Shown in pieces: positions 35,181 to 45,295 of a DNA stretch of 64,000 bases. Position numbers and translations under genes: made by a program. Where the stretch lies: NCBI GenBank assembly GCA_028023455.1, contig JAQFVV010012529.1, positions 992,001 to 1,056,000 of the forward strand. Reading direction: 5' to 3'. How positions within the stretch are numbered: the first letter of the stretch is position 1; each line of letters starts with the position of its first letter. The notes under the pieces were generated by a model that was given only the letters and a program-made list of their open reading frames with translations, was not told where the DNA came from and made no database searches. The DNA is from Epiperipatus broadwayi (taxonomy: Eukaryota; Onychophora; Udeonychophora; Euonychophora; Peripatidae).

Positions 35181-35574
35181 ACATAGGTAGATGGAATTTA
35201 AATTTATGTAAATTATAGTTTAGAGGGTCTATTTTTTAAAGAGAAGGAAGCATGATTCTTTGCTGTTTATAGCACAAGTGTTATTAGCTATATACAATGC
35301 TTCCCTAATTTTACATTTTGGGGTAATTTCTTTCAATATATTCTATTGCAGCCTAAATAGGTTTAAATATATGTCCTGTTGCTTTCTAGTGTTCAATGAA
35401 CATAGAGCTATATTCTGGCTTGTCAGATGCTAGTTTATATAAGTATTGATATTGTGATATGCAGGTGGATAAGGATGCCTGAGATTTTCCATAGTATGCT
35501 GCTTTCCATCCAGTTTGGGGGCATTTACTTTTATATACAGTGTTGAGTGTCAGTGCTACTCTTGGAAATATTAA

Positions 35575-35778
35575 TTAGTCTATTGGTAGAGGGAGGAGTT
35601 CATTGGGAGGGTTTGAATTTAGTTTATGATAGAACTGTCTGTCTTTCCTTGTTAAGTAGTCATATTTAAATTCAATGGAGGTTAATTCTTTTAAATATTG
35701 TTCTATATTTGCTTTGCGAGATGAGTCATGTTTGCATGATAGGTGATTGTGATATAGGAAATAAGGATAGACCAGCAA
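35575..35778 (-). pseudogene. PLE4 reverse transcriptase C-terminal piece
   Basis: Sixty-seven open codons, with FLYHNHLSCKHDSSRKANI and EQYLKEL matching the conserved segment after the polymerase palm in PLEs, where a basic Arg-Ala-x-x-Ile pattern precedes a helix. The stop and broken frames on both sides show decay. Confidence 0.6.
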
Positions 35779-36784
35779 ATTTATGAAAATGATGGGAAGT
35801 TGTTAGGGTGTGTGAATCTATGAATTTTAAGTGGTTTGATGCACATCGAGTATTCTAGATGATATACGTTTCTTTGTAGGATGATGTCTTAAGTATTTCA
35901 GACTTTGAAGTAAGTTTTCCTATTTGCACATTAGGCATAAGGTCAAGTGTGACTGGAAGTTTGCTTTGATACTGTGGATTGAGAGCTCCAGTCCCACTAT
36001 AAAAATATCAACATACTACTTGTAGATAAGGTCAGGAGTGTGGCAGAAGTATACTGGAAAGATTACAATCTTCAAAGTGATTTATGTATAGGCTGGATAA
36101 AATACCACTGAGGGTTAGACCCATGGGCCATCTGTCAGTCATATAGTAATGTTGGCTGTCAAATGTAGCTATAATATTGTTATCTAGCTAGGTGAGAAGT
36201 TCCAAAATAAATTCAGAGCATATTGGAGAATAATTGTGTTTTGTGAGTTCAGATTTTTATTGAAAGTTTTCTATTAATTGAATCGTAAAGTTCAGTGACA
36301 CCTAGGGAAGCTATTTTATATGCAGAGTTGAGTTTGGCATTCTTTATATGGTAGATGAAGTTGAATGATGACTTAATAATATATGCGCCATAATCAAGCT
36401 GGTCAGCCAAACCATTGGTTGATCATTTTGGCAGTGTTAAAACAATGTATGCCACCAAAGTGAAGCATGAGTCTGAGGGAGTTGTTAGGCTTGTGCATCT
36501 TGGCATTGGAAAACATTCATGGGGAGGTGGTTACAGATGGATATATTTTGTAGTACTCACTCTTGGTGAAGGCCTTATTGCAATATTTACATAATAATTT
36601 GCTGACAAGCTTCTTTATTACACTTTAGGTTTATAAGTGGCAATTGCTTTGAATTTTAGATTGTTTATTTGAAGCTGCATTTTGTTGGTAACTGCAGATT
36701 AATTCATGAGGGCAAATCTGTTATCTTTAACTTCCTTTAAGCAGATGACAGAATTTTTTGAGAGTTGTGATCTCAAGTTAGATT

Positions 36785-37408
36785 TTATAGCTCCAAAAGC
36801 TTTATGATGGGGATATCTTTAACTATATTTGTTATTAAATTGTCTTTTTTGGGATTATCTATAAGGCCAGCCTTTATATCAATTATTAATTCCATTATTG
36901 TTTGATTCCATTGTCTGCCAATATATCTCGGTCTGTATTCAAGGATGGTTTTAACCGAAGGGGAAGGAGTTTTGTTAGTGATATTGACAAATACTGTTTT
37001 ATTATTATCCACAGTGGAAATATTCACTCATTTTTTTCAGAGAATGAGTTTGCGAAAGAAATTTTGTAGTAACTTTGCAGAAAGGTTGTTATTTTTTATT
37101 ACAATAAACTCAGAAATGGTAGTATGCACTGACATTTTGTTAAAGTGCTTTTTATCTTTCTTGAGAGAACTTTTACATTCCTTGATAATTATCCTAAGTA
37201 AGTCTGATTGTAATAGTTTAGTAATTCTAATCCTAAGTAAGTCTAATTGTAATAATTTAGTAATTCTAATATGGTTGTTTATAGACCTGCTAATTAAAAT
37301 ATGACAGTAGTTGGGGATATTAAAATGTGCACATGCATGGGGGAATTTGAGATGCTGGACCATGATATTAATTGACAAATCAAGATACAATATATTTTTA
37401 TAATTCAT
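36785..37408 (-). pseudogene. PLE4 N-terminal coding remnant
   Basis: Two open pieces (37037-37408 and 36785-37027) with a Lys-rich helical segment followed by NISTVDNNKTVFVNI and an L-E-Y/RP segment, the position where PLE proteins have their Val-Asn-Leu-Ser block. A 39-base exact-period tandem duplication (37193-37270) adds 13 codons in frame. Confidence 0.45.
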
Positions 37409-37448
37409 AATGTATGTGATGAAAAATGCTTAGACTTCTCTTGAACAA

Positions 37449-37588
37449 ATTGTAATATATGTTAACTGCACTGGGAAACAGCAGTAGAGAAGCTGAGCAA
37501 AATAACAATATGATGGTTTAGCATTTTCAAGGACATATTGTGTCCTCATCTTCATAACAGTATCAGAATAAAAAAATGGTGGAATATC
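37449..37588 (-). repeat. PLE4 terminal repeat, 5' copy
   Basis: On the minus strand a GATGA, then GGACA/TGTCC stem with a five-base loop, then TTGAAAATGCT is seen. That is close to part of a hammerhead (core GATGA, perfect stem II, GAA) but stem I and the first core bases do not fit well. Confidence 0.6.
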
Positions 37589-38474
37589 TGGTTTCTAATC
37601 AGCACTAAATATTCATGTCTTTTTTCTAGGCAGGCAACACAGTACTTTCTTTTTGGAATATTATGAAACTACTAAGAGCACAACTTGAGTAACCAGATAT
37701 CAGAAGTTGTATTTTTATCTATGAAAAACTATGGTACACATGGACATTATGGCTATCTGCACAGATCCATAATTTGAACCCAGTTCCTAATAGCTATCTG
37801 CTGCAGAACCATCATTTGAAATCTCTTTACTGTTTTTGAATGACATTATTAAATGTTAACTGTAATTGGTGAAATTTTTAATAGTCTTATCAACTATACT
37901 TCTCCATGTATCTGATACACAGCTCTAAAGTTTACACTGCAATGGTCATGTTTACATATATATCTGTTGTCACACATGTATATCTAATTGGGCAAAATTT
38001 TATTGTAATTTTTATTTTTAATATTTGGCTTTTTTTTATTGTTAAAATTTAGACAAGAAAACATATGAAAGGAATATTATAAATGATTTTTTCCATATAT
38101 TTTCCAATAAAACAATAACTAAAAAAAAAAAAAACATACTTAGGAGTGAATGAAAATCTAGTAATAACGTTCAATCATCAAAAGTCTAATTCATCAGGAA
38201 AAAGATTGTGCAGTAAAGATAATCTCTATATTTATGAGCAAAAATCTTGTTAATTTTTTTTTTTTTTTAGACATTATAATTACTATTACTTTTAAGAAAT
38301 CATTAGCAAAAATTATGAAAGAACCTTAGTTTCTCAGCCCAAATCATGAATAATGCTTGAATCCGTTGACTAAACATTATTCTTTGCAATAAATTTCTCG
38401 GTAAACATTATAAAAATAACAAAAATGAAAAAAAAAAGGACTATTTAGAAAAATCATCATAAAATCTATATTTT
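37589..38474. other. AT-rich sequence between PLE4 and the Gypsy element
   Basis: Contains homopolymer runs (38120-38133 A, 38258-38270 T). No gene recognised. Confidence 0.35.
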
Positions 38475-38609
38475 CTTAATTGTCTTATAACTATATATAT
38501 GTACTATTATTTATCCGATTGTTAATTCTATTAAACTATTTGTATAATCATTTGGTTTCTGCTGTCTATTTACCTGATGGTTAAGCTGAGTGAGTGGCTG
38601 TACACAGCA
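38475..38609 (+). repeat. Gypsy element 5' LTR remnant (3'-most 135 bp)
   Basis: Matches 43358-43492 at 131 of 135 positions and ends CACAGCA like the 3' LTR. Upstream sequence has no similarity to the first 450 bp of the 3' LTR, so the 5' LTR is truncated and the promoter region is probably missing. Confidence 0.85.
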
Positions 38610-38615
38610 GAAAAT

Positions 38616-38836
38616 TGGCGCAGTCGACAGGATACGTTCCAGTAGAAAAATCTGGTGCAATTTAGAAACTTCAAGCTTTCTTAGGACTTCTTAATTATTT
38701 TGAAGTTTTTCTTAAGGGGAAAGCTCACATAGCAAAACCGCTATACAATTTATTAAAAAAGAACGGCGCAGTTAATCGACAGGATACGTTCCAGTAGAAA
38801 AATCTGGTGCAATTTAGAAACAGTAGTGGATTCAAA
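38616..38836 (+). promoter_or_regulatory. Primer-binding zone and rearranged leader of the Gypsy element
   Basis: TGGCGCAGTCGACAGGAT (38616-38633) starts with TGG a few bases after the LTR, as tRNA primer sites do; I do not assign the tRNA. The leader that follows, up to TTTAGAAAC, occurs twice (38617-38669 and 38765-38821; second copy with a TAA insertion). Between them lies 98 bp identical to internal pol (38667-38764 equals 40976-41073). Confidence 0.75.
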
Positions 38837-39032
38837 TTGAATTGTATAACGTAGAGAAAGCTACAAGGAAATTGAGAATCGAAGTCCAGGTGAATATAGA
38901 ATTGGTAGTCGGAAAAATTGTTTTAGTAAGCGTATTAATAGAAATTTGTCTCAGTAAGCGTGTTTAATAGTTATCTCGTAGCGAAATAGAAATTTTTTTT
39001 TTTCAAAAAAAAAAAAAAAAGCAAAATAGAAA

Positions 39033-39278
39033 ATGATGACATCAGTGCATCAGGTAACAATTAACGAGTTCAACGCTAATAACCCTTTTGATTGGCCAAT
39101 TTATCTTAAGAGAATCGAGAAACTATTTTTGATTAATGGTATGACAAGCGACCCCATTAAAGTTGCCACGTTATTGTGTTATGCCGGGCAACAAGTAATC
39201 GAAATAGCAAATAGACTCTGTGATCACGAAGAGCCAGAGAATTTGCCATATAATGTAGTTATGGGGGAAATTAAATAA
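39033..39278 (+). CDS. gag: Gypsy gag, N-terminal piece
   Basis: Eighty-one codons with an N-terminal FDWPIYLKRIEKLFLINGM segment typical of Gypsy capsid starts (Trp followed by an amphipathic helix and a Leu-rich turn). It ends at a TAA (39276-39278) caused by a one-base frame change, since capsid similarity continues in another frame from 39283. The start ATG follows a long A/T homopolymer leader. Confidence 0.75.
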   Translation: MMTSVHQVTINEFNANNPFDWPIYLKRIEKLFLINGMTSDPIKVATLLCYAGQQVIEIANRLCDHEEPENLPYNVVMGEIK

Positions 39279-39282
39279 TTTT

Positions 39283-41157
39283 TTCAGTCCCCAGCCTTCG
39301 AAGCATGTCGCAAGACTACACTTCAGAAACCGAAGGCAAAACAAGGGAGAGCGTATACGAGATTATGATCAAGCTCTAAGAGAACTTGCTAAAAGTTGCA
39401 GTTATGGCGATGCCTTAGAGGATAATCTGCTTGAGCAATTACTTTGGGGCATGTCAGATGATAGGCTTAGGCAGCAGTTACTGGCCTCAAGAGAGTTAAC
39501 GTATGACGAAGGAACCAAAATGGGAGTAGCCCACGAAATAGTACTCGACCAATCGGAAGAATTTAGAAATTTTATCCACAAAAATGACGGTAATGCGTAT
39601 ATTCGGAAAACTGAAAATAAGTCCCAACCTATTAAGAGCAAAACATATGAGATAGTGTGTTATTGCTGTGGGAAAAAAGGCCACATGGCTCGTAAGTGTA
39701 AATATAATAAGGAGCATTGTAGGACTTGTGGTAAAGTTGGGCATTTGCAGAAAGTATGTCGAAATAAAGGAGAAAAGGATCGTGGCAGCTCGCCAACTTG
39801 TAAAGTCGAAAAAAAAAAATGTGATATTCACAATACACAGATGGGATACGGAAGTCAGTTTATGCTGACAGTTAATTTATTAAAGACACCAGTAAAAATG
39901 GAAATTGACAGCGGAGCAGGTGTGTCAATGATGACACTTGAAGACTGGGAGAAAGTAGCGAAAAATCGAAAAAATCCTCCTTTATTAATGAAGACAAGTT
40001 TAAGGGCAAAAGACGCTAGTGGAAATAGTATGAAAATATTAGGGAAGGTGATGGCTCAGATTGAATTAAATAGTAAGGTTCGAACACTACCGTTATATAT
40101 AGTACAAGGCGGTCTAAATCCTATTATAGGTAGGGAATGGTTCGATGCTTTGGGAATAGAGATATGTGTAATAAATAAAGTTGCTATTGAGCAAGAAATG
40201 AGAAATAAATATTGTGAATTATTTAAAAGTGATGAGGGAAAAATTATTACGACGCCTATAAACATAGAGCTACAAGGTGGCGCGACCCCCGTTATCTGCA
40301 GACCCAGAAAAGTTCCTTTTGCGCTGCAAACTGAGGTAGAACAAGAGTTGATAAATCTGGTTAGAAAGGGTGTATTAACGCCAGTCGAGAAAACGGAATG
40401 GGCGACTCCAATCGTGGTTATAACTAAACCAAATGGGCAGATTCGCATTTGCGGAGATTATAGGACCACAATAAATAAAAACCTCACTAAAAGTCAGTAT
40501 CCTGTACCTAATGTCAGTGAAATACTGGCAAATATGCAAAAGGCAACTCACTATGCTAAAATTGATTTAAAGGCCGCATTTCACCAGATACCAGTTTCTG
40601 AACGCACATCAGAATTGCTAACTATTACAACACATAAGGGATTGTTTAAGTATAATAGATTGCCTTATGGAATTATTGTTGCACCAAACATTTTCCAGGC
40701 CAAAATGGACATGCTGTTCCAGCAATTGGATGGTGTAACACCGTATTTTGATGACATTTTGGTCGTGGCCAATTCAGAAGAGGAATTACGTGAACGAGTT
40801 TTAAAAGTTTGTGACAAGTTATGTAGTTTCAGAGCTAAAATAAATGCAGACAAATGTATCTGGATGGCAACTGAATTAAAATTCCTGGGACACCTAATCT
40901 CAAAAAAGGGAAAAAGACCCGACCCTCAAAAAATTGCAGCCGTAAAGGAAGCACGAAGACCCAGAAATGTTAAAGAACTTCAAGCTTTCTTAGGACTTCT
41001 TAATTATTTTGAAGTTTTTCTTAAGGGGAAAGCTCACATAGCAAAACCGCTATACAATTTATTAAAAAAGAACCAAAAATGGATTTGGGATCAAACCCAA
41101 GAAAAAGCTTTTTGTGACACTAAAGTCAAACAGCTTATTAGTACATTACGACAGTAG
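39283..41157 (+). CDS. gag-pol: Gypsy gag C-terminus, protease and reverse transcriptase
   Basis: One open frame; a Met occurs at 39451, but capsid similarity (DYDQALRELAKSC, LLEQLLWGM) starts upstream at 39283. Two CCHC zinc knuckles, CYCCGKKGHMARKC and CRTCGKVGHLQKVC (about 39658-39760), mark nucleocapsid. EIDSGAGVSMM (from about 39901) is the aspartic protease site. The reverse transcriptase follows with AKIDLKAAFHQIPV (motif A Asp), YGIIVAPNIFQAKMD (motif B) and YFDDILV (catalytic YxDD, about 40744). The frame then reaches the connection domain, where a one-base shift near 41120-41150 leads to a stop at 41157. Gag and pol being in one frame is common in some Gypsy lineages. Confidence 0.9.
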   Translation, partial: FSPQPSKHVARLHFRNRRQNKGERIRDYDQALRELAKSCSYGDALEDNLLEQLLWGMSDDRLRQQLLASRELTYDEGTKMGVAHEIVLDQSEEFRNFIHKNDGNAYIRKTENKSQPIKSKTYEIVCYCCGKKGHMARKCKYNKEHCRTCGKVGHLQKVCRNKGEKDRGSSPTCKVEKKKCDIHNTQMGYGSQFMLTVNLLKTPVKMEIDSGAGVSMMTLEDWEKVAKNRKNPPLLMKTSLRAKDASGNSMKILGKVMAQIELNSKVRTLPLYIVQGGLNPIIGREWFDALGIEICVINKVAIEQEMRNKYCELFKSDEGKIITTPINIELQGGATPVICRPRKVPFALQTEVEQELINLVRKGVLTPVEKTEWATPIVVITKPNGQIRICGDYRTTINKNLTKSQYPVPNVSEILANMQKATHYAKIDLKAAFHQIPVSERTSELLTITTHKGLFKYNRLPYGIIVAPNIFQAKMDMLFQQLDGVTPYFDDILVVANSEEELRERVLKVCDKLCSFRAKINADKCIWMATELKFLGHLISKKGKRPDPQKIAAVKEARRPRNVKELQAFLGLLNYFEVFLKGKAHIAKPLYNLLKKNQKWIWDQTQEKAFCDTKVKQLISTLRQ

Positions 41158-42784
41158 CCTCGAATTGATATTGACAACAGATGCATCCGAAGTTGGAGTA
41201 GGGGCAGTCTTAAGCCATACAGTAGCTGACGGCGAGCGACCAATCGTCTACGCTTCAAGAACATTAACAAAAGCTGAGCAAAATTATAGCCAACTAGATA
41301 AAGAGGCGTTGGCTATCATATTTGCAATAAAAAAGTTTCACCAATATTTGTATGGTCGACAGTTTAAAATCTTTACCGATCATAAACTGCTGTTGGGATT
41401 ATTAGCAAAAAATAAAACTGCACCTGATCATCTAAGCCCTAGAATGTTACGTTGGGTTAATCTGTTGTCAGGCTATGATTTTGATCTAAATTTCAAAAAA
41501 GGAAAGATCATTAAACACGCAGACGCACTGTCAAGAATGCCCATTAAAGCTGAACTACAAAAAGACAACCAAACTATTAACTATATCGATAATTGGAACA
41601 ATGAATTAATAACCAGTGAAAAGGTAGCTAATTGGACTAAAGCTGACAATGGATATAAACACTTAAGTAAATGGATCAGCAAAGGCTGGCCACAAAGTCG
41701 GCCCGAGAGACTACATAAAACTTTATGGGACGTAAGACAAAGATTGTCCATAAACAAGGGATGTATTTTAATGGATGATAGAGTGTTGATACCGAGCAGT
41801 GGGTGGAATAAGATTCTTTACTTAATTTATCAAGGTCATCCTGGGATAGTGCGGGCCAAAGCTCTGGCTCGTAGTTACATATGGTGGCCCACAATAAATA
41901 TTGATATAGAGAAATATGTGAAATCATGTGAAAGTTGCCAAGTAAATGCAAATATGCATGAGAAAAAATATGCTGCTTGGCCGGCAGCTGAAAGAGCGTG
42001 GAGCCGTATTCACGTTGACCACGCTGGACCGTTTCACGGCTTTATATTTTTGGTAGTGATCGACGCTTATTCAAAGTGGACGGAATATAGAGTAGTGAAA
42101 AACACCAGTACCGAAGAAACAATCGCAAAACTGAAGGAGATTTTTGCTTTTCATGGGATTCCTGAAACAATTGTGTCTGACAATGGTACCAGTTTCACAT
42201 CCACTAAATTTGAAGAATTTCTCACAGAATGGGGAATTAAACACTTAGCCACGCCCCCATATCACCCGGAGTCCAATGGTATTGCAGAAAAGGCAGTACA
42301 AACTTTGAAGCAAACATTACGGAAGGAAGGCACTGCAAATATACAAGACACCTTACATTCTGCCTTATTATATCAACATAGTACTCCGTGTGCTACAGGC
42401 AAATCTGCAGAATTAATTTTCGGACGGAAACTACGCACGAAACTATCGTTAATCCACCCAGAACAAAACTTTACACATTACGAAAGCAACACTGGAGATA
42501 CTATTTACTCCAAAGGAGAAAAAGTCTGGGTTAGAGACGTTATCAGGAAACATTGGGTGAAGGCCTTCGTAAAAGAAATTCTGTCAAAACAAATAATACT
42601 TGTAGAGACAGAAAATGGAAAAACAACGCGCAAGCATATAAATCATGTGAGACGTCGAGAAGAATTAGTGCAAACCGGAAGTACTGCAGCACCCCGCATT
42701 CCCAAATGCGAAGAGAAATCCGACGATCAAGAAACTGAAGGAGCCAACGAAACACCAGTAGAAGAGAAATACGACGATCAATAG
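41114..42784 (+). CDS. pol: Gypsy RNase H and integrase
   Basis: Continues pol in the next frame after the break. RNase H: ILTTDASEVGVGAVLSH (first Asp), DKEALAIIFAIKKF (Glu) and FTDHKLL (second Asp), ending with HADALSRM. Integrase: a zinc-binding region with GHPGI, then WWPT and CESC (first His position of the usual HHCC seems to be Tyr). The core has RIHVDHAGPF (first Asp), IVSDNGTSF (second Asp) and HPESNGIAEKAV (Glu), the DDE triad. The tail is Lys/Arg-rich with a KGEKVWVRD motif and ends in an acidic stretch. The frame has no native start; it must be reached by frameshift and is probably inactive. Confidence 0.9.
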   Translation: MTLKSNSLLVHYDSSLELILTTDASEVGVGAVLSHTVADGERPIVYASRTLTKAEQNYSQLDKEALAIIFAIKKFHQYLYGRQFKIFTDHKLLLGLLAKNKTAPDHLSPRMLRWVNLLSGYDFDLNFKKGKIIKHADALSRMPIKAELQKDNQTINYIDNWNNELITSEKVANWTKADNGYKHLSKWISKGWPQSRPERLHKTLWDVRQRLSINKGCILMDDRVLIPSSGWNKILYLIYQGHPGIVRAKALARSYIWWPTINIDIEKYVKSCESCQVNANMHEKKYAAWPAAERAWSRIHVDHAGPFHGFIFLVVIDAYSKWTEYRVVKNTSTEETIAKLKEIFAFHGIPETIVSDNGTSFTSTKFEEFLTEWGIKHLATPPYHPESNGIAEKAVQTLKQTLRKEGTANIQDTLHSALLYQHSTPCATGKSAELIFGRKLRTKLSLIHPEQNFTHYESNTGDTIYSKGEKVWVRDVIRKHWVKAFVKEILSKQIILVETENGKTTRKHINHVRRREELVQTGSTAAPRIPKCEEKSDDQETEGANETPVEEKYDDQ

Positions 42785-42873
42785 ACCAACAAAACGCCAT
42801 TAGAAGAGAAAACATCTCCACGCAGATCTTTGAGAACAAGAAAAGAACCCGCTTACTTAAAAGACTATGTAAG

Positions 42874-42907
42874 ACTTCAGAAACCATAATTTCTGAAGTG
42901 GTGGAGG
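42874..42907 (+). promoter_or_regulatory. Gypsy 3' hairpin and polypurine tract
   Basis: ACTTCAGAAA and TTTCTGAAGT form a ten-base inverted repeat around CCATAA, immediately before GGTGGAGG, the presumed plus-strand primer tract. A structured element at this place could influence read-through or priming; seen directly, role inferred. Confidence 0.5.
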
Positions 42908-43492
42908 TGCTATATACGTGTATAATAATGTTTTGTTAAAAGAAAATTATACGTATATAATAATTAATGTTTTATTAAAATAAGTTTTATTAAAAGAAAT
43001 AGACAGGAATTTTGTAATTAAATTTGGTACGCTATTAAAGATAAGCTTCAGATCAGAAACTAATTAAGCAGCTAGATTAAAAGTGCTGATTACTAAAAGT
43101 AGACAATAGCTAAAAATTAATTGGTTTCTGAAACATTCCTTAACAAAAAAACGAAGGAACAAAAAACAACTAAGCAGCACTTGTAGCAGAGAACTCATTG
43201 AATGCACACGAAGGTCAAGAGTTTTAACTTAACAATGGAACAAACCCAGTGAATTCCACCACTGAAGGTTAAAAAGTGGACCTAGGAACTTTGCAGGCCT
43301 CACCGGTCTAAATCATGTTTTTTTGTATGCCTTCATGGCCAGCATTCGTAAGTTAAACTTAATTGTCTTATAACTATATATATGTACTATTATTTATCCA
43401 ACTGTTAATTCTATTAAACTATTTGTATAATCATTTGGTTTCTGCTGTCTATTTACCTGATGGTTAAGCCGAGTGAGTGGTTGTACACAGCA
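42908..43492 (+). repeat. Gypsy element 3' LTR (about 585 bp)
   Basis: Begins TGCTATATACG directly after a purine-rich tract (GAAGTGGTGGAGG, 42895-42907) and ends CACAGCA, giving TG...CA ends. The last 135 bp match the 5' remnant. A shorter LTR of 129-135 bp cannot be fully excluded, but no purine tract precedes that boundary. Confidence 0.7.
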
Positions 43493-44639
43493 GAAATGAA
43501 AATTTCTTGTCTGAAAGGAAAATAAATGCTGAATCAAATGATGCAAAGTACGCATGCATTGTGTGTTTGGTTTTCATAAGTTGAAGTCGGGATCGCTAAT
43601 TAGAAAATACAACCCGACTTATTTTGAATTTTTACTTTCTCTATCTTTTATATTCAAATCAACTCTGAATTTATCACTATAATTTGTCAATGTTCACGAC
43701 AGTTTTCAGAGCCCTTGGTTAGCAGTTGACTGCGGGTGACATCTTGGCCATCCTGCATTAGGGAGAAAGTGGGAATTTTAAATACAAAGAAATCTAAATT
43801 TTATTTTTTGTTATTTATGTTTAATTAATTAATATTATCCCTTTTTTAAGTGTGTGTCACTTTCTCTAATCTGGACTTTGTATGTGTGTGTACATACATG
43901 TGATCATTCAATAATATAATTTATTAATATCACTTTTAATAAAATACACTTTTTAGCATATTTTATTGTTATGTATCTTCAGAAATAAAAAATATATAAC
44001 ATTTATTTATTTGATATAAAATATTGTATGAGTTTTTAAATTGTCATTTTCAATACTTAGAAAAAACAAACAAACAAAAAGGAGAAAATAGTGGTTTTAT
44101 TAATTTCTACTAATGAAAGACAATTAGTGAATATCTCAATATATATATATTTATCTTCTTCATATAGTTGAAGACAATTCCATCAAAATTTCAACTGAGT
44201 ATATCAGAGTTTTTTTGCCAAATTACTGCTTCCATTTTCTGATTAAAATTAAAATATAGAAGAATATGCACACAGTTGACAAAAGCAAAATTAAGTCCCA
44301 AGGACAACATGGGAAATGCAAAGTGAGACTGAATCAAAAGGTAGGTTAGGTGCACTATTCTTAATCTAGAATTCTTGGTTCTCTATTCTTTCAGCATTGT
44401 ACTAATTCAACAATATAATCAAGTTTTTAGCCCTTTTTTTTGTATTTGTGTTTGAATTTATTTAATTTATTTCTTTGCTTCTATTTATTTCTAAAAAATT
44501 AAATAAATATAATGAATTGTCAATTCATTGTTCATGCATATATTGTTTTTCTGCGTTATTTGTCGCTTTTTTTAATCCTGGTATTATCATTATAAAACAC
44601 ATGTTATATTTTCACAGTGGTTTTTGTCATTTTATTCAA
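43493..44639. other. AT-rich sequence right of the Gypsy element
   Basis: Contains an AAGTCGGG/CCCGACTT hairpin (43584-43620) and an AT microsatellite near 44143. No gene recognised. Confidence 0.4.
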
Positions 44640-45065
44640 ACTAATTGAAGATAACAAATACATACAATTTAGATTTATACTTCAACAAGTTCACATTGTT
44701 ATGAAGAACTAGAGGATTTTTATATAGATGCACAAAATGCTTTTGATCAGATGAAACAATATTTTAAAAGTGTCATGGGAAATTTTAATGCTAGAATTAG
44801 TAAATAATTGAAGCTAAAAATGCTATAGATAAATTTGATTATGATGAGAGAAATGATGGAAGACAGAGACTTGTTGGAGTTCACAAAAAGAAAGTCATTG
44901 TTCTTTCATTTGAAAAAATGCTACAAGTATACATTAAAACATCCAAATGAAGGTACAGCAGAATTTGATAGTATTTTGATTAACAGAAAGTAATTATCAT
45001 AATAGATTCAACACAGGAAATGATAATCAATTAGTAAAATGTAAGATAGAAAGACAAAAATTATT
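44640..45065 (+). pseudogene. RTE-type LINE endonuclease fragment
   Basis: Clear nucleotide match to 60650-61080: shared GAGGATTTTTAT, a VMGNFNAR-like motif near 44775 (GDFNAR in the related copy) and a final FNTGNDNQLVK-like text where the related copy has FNTRSDH. Both the Asp of the metal site and the Ser-Asp-His motif are altered, and several stops interrupt it. Confidence 0.7.
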
Positions 45066-45069
45066 AAGG

Positions 45070-45295
45070 AAAGCAGTATTGTACTGGTCGAAAAACATCT
45101 ATCGATCCAACAAACCCCTGAATACAGGTAAAGTACCTCGAGTCTGACTACGTACAAGATATATAAATCAGGTACATTGTGGATTCTGCCCTATTTACCT
45201 ATATCCCCAGGTCAAAGATCTAATCAATAGCCTTTCTCGAGGATACGATCAAATTCCTTTACTTTCACCGTGCCAGCAGCTGAGTTTAAAGCATG
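45070..45295. other. GC-richer patch of unknown origin
   Basis: Sharply less AT-rich than its flanks and with several CpGs. One plus frame contains a single stop in 70 codons (for example QVHCGFCPIYLYPQVKDLIN), and the minus strand also lacks obvious repeat features. I do not recognise it. Possible SINE, exon relic or captured gene piece directly after the RTE fragment. Confidence 0.35.

Larger units (their letters stand above)
35041..37588 (-). mobile_element. PLE4: Penelope-like element with direct terminal repeats
   Basis: A fourth PLE of another lineage, minus strand. Direct repeats of about 140 bp (35041-35180 and 37449-37588, roughly 80% alike) flank it, the pseudo-LTR layout of many PLEs. 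Inside, broken frames carry PLE blocks: an N-terminal piece (36785-37408), KWPMGLTLSGILSSLYI-like motif B near 36100-36150 (written QWPMG in one reading), a motif C reading YVDIFI near 36015 (one Asp of the usual pair missing), a C-terminal piece (35575-35778) and a decayed endonuclease tail near 35350. Inactive. Confidence 0.7.
38475..43492 (+). mobile_element. Ty3/Gypsy LTR retrotransposon, damaged
   Basis: Order: 5' LTR remnant, primer-site zone, gag, protease, reverse transcriptase, RNase H, integrase, polypurine tract and full 3' LTR, which is the Ty3/Gypsy order. No envelope-like frame follows pol. Noticeably less AT-rich than its surroundings. Breaks: the 5' LTR keeps only its last 135 bp, the leader is partly duplicated, one frameshift lies near 39276 in gag and one near 41120-41150 before RNase H. 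The two LTR segments that can be compared differ by 4 transitions in 135 bp (about 3%), so insertion is relatively recent. Confidence 0.9.

Noticed and set aside
39402-39838. Minus-strand frames opposite Gypsy gag
   Set aside because: Shadows of the strongly coding plus strand with zinc knuckles; no independent motif.
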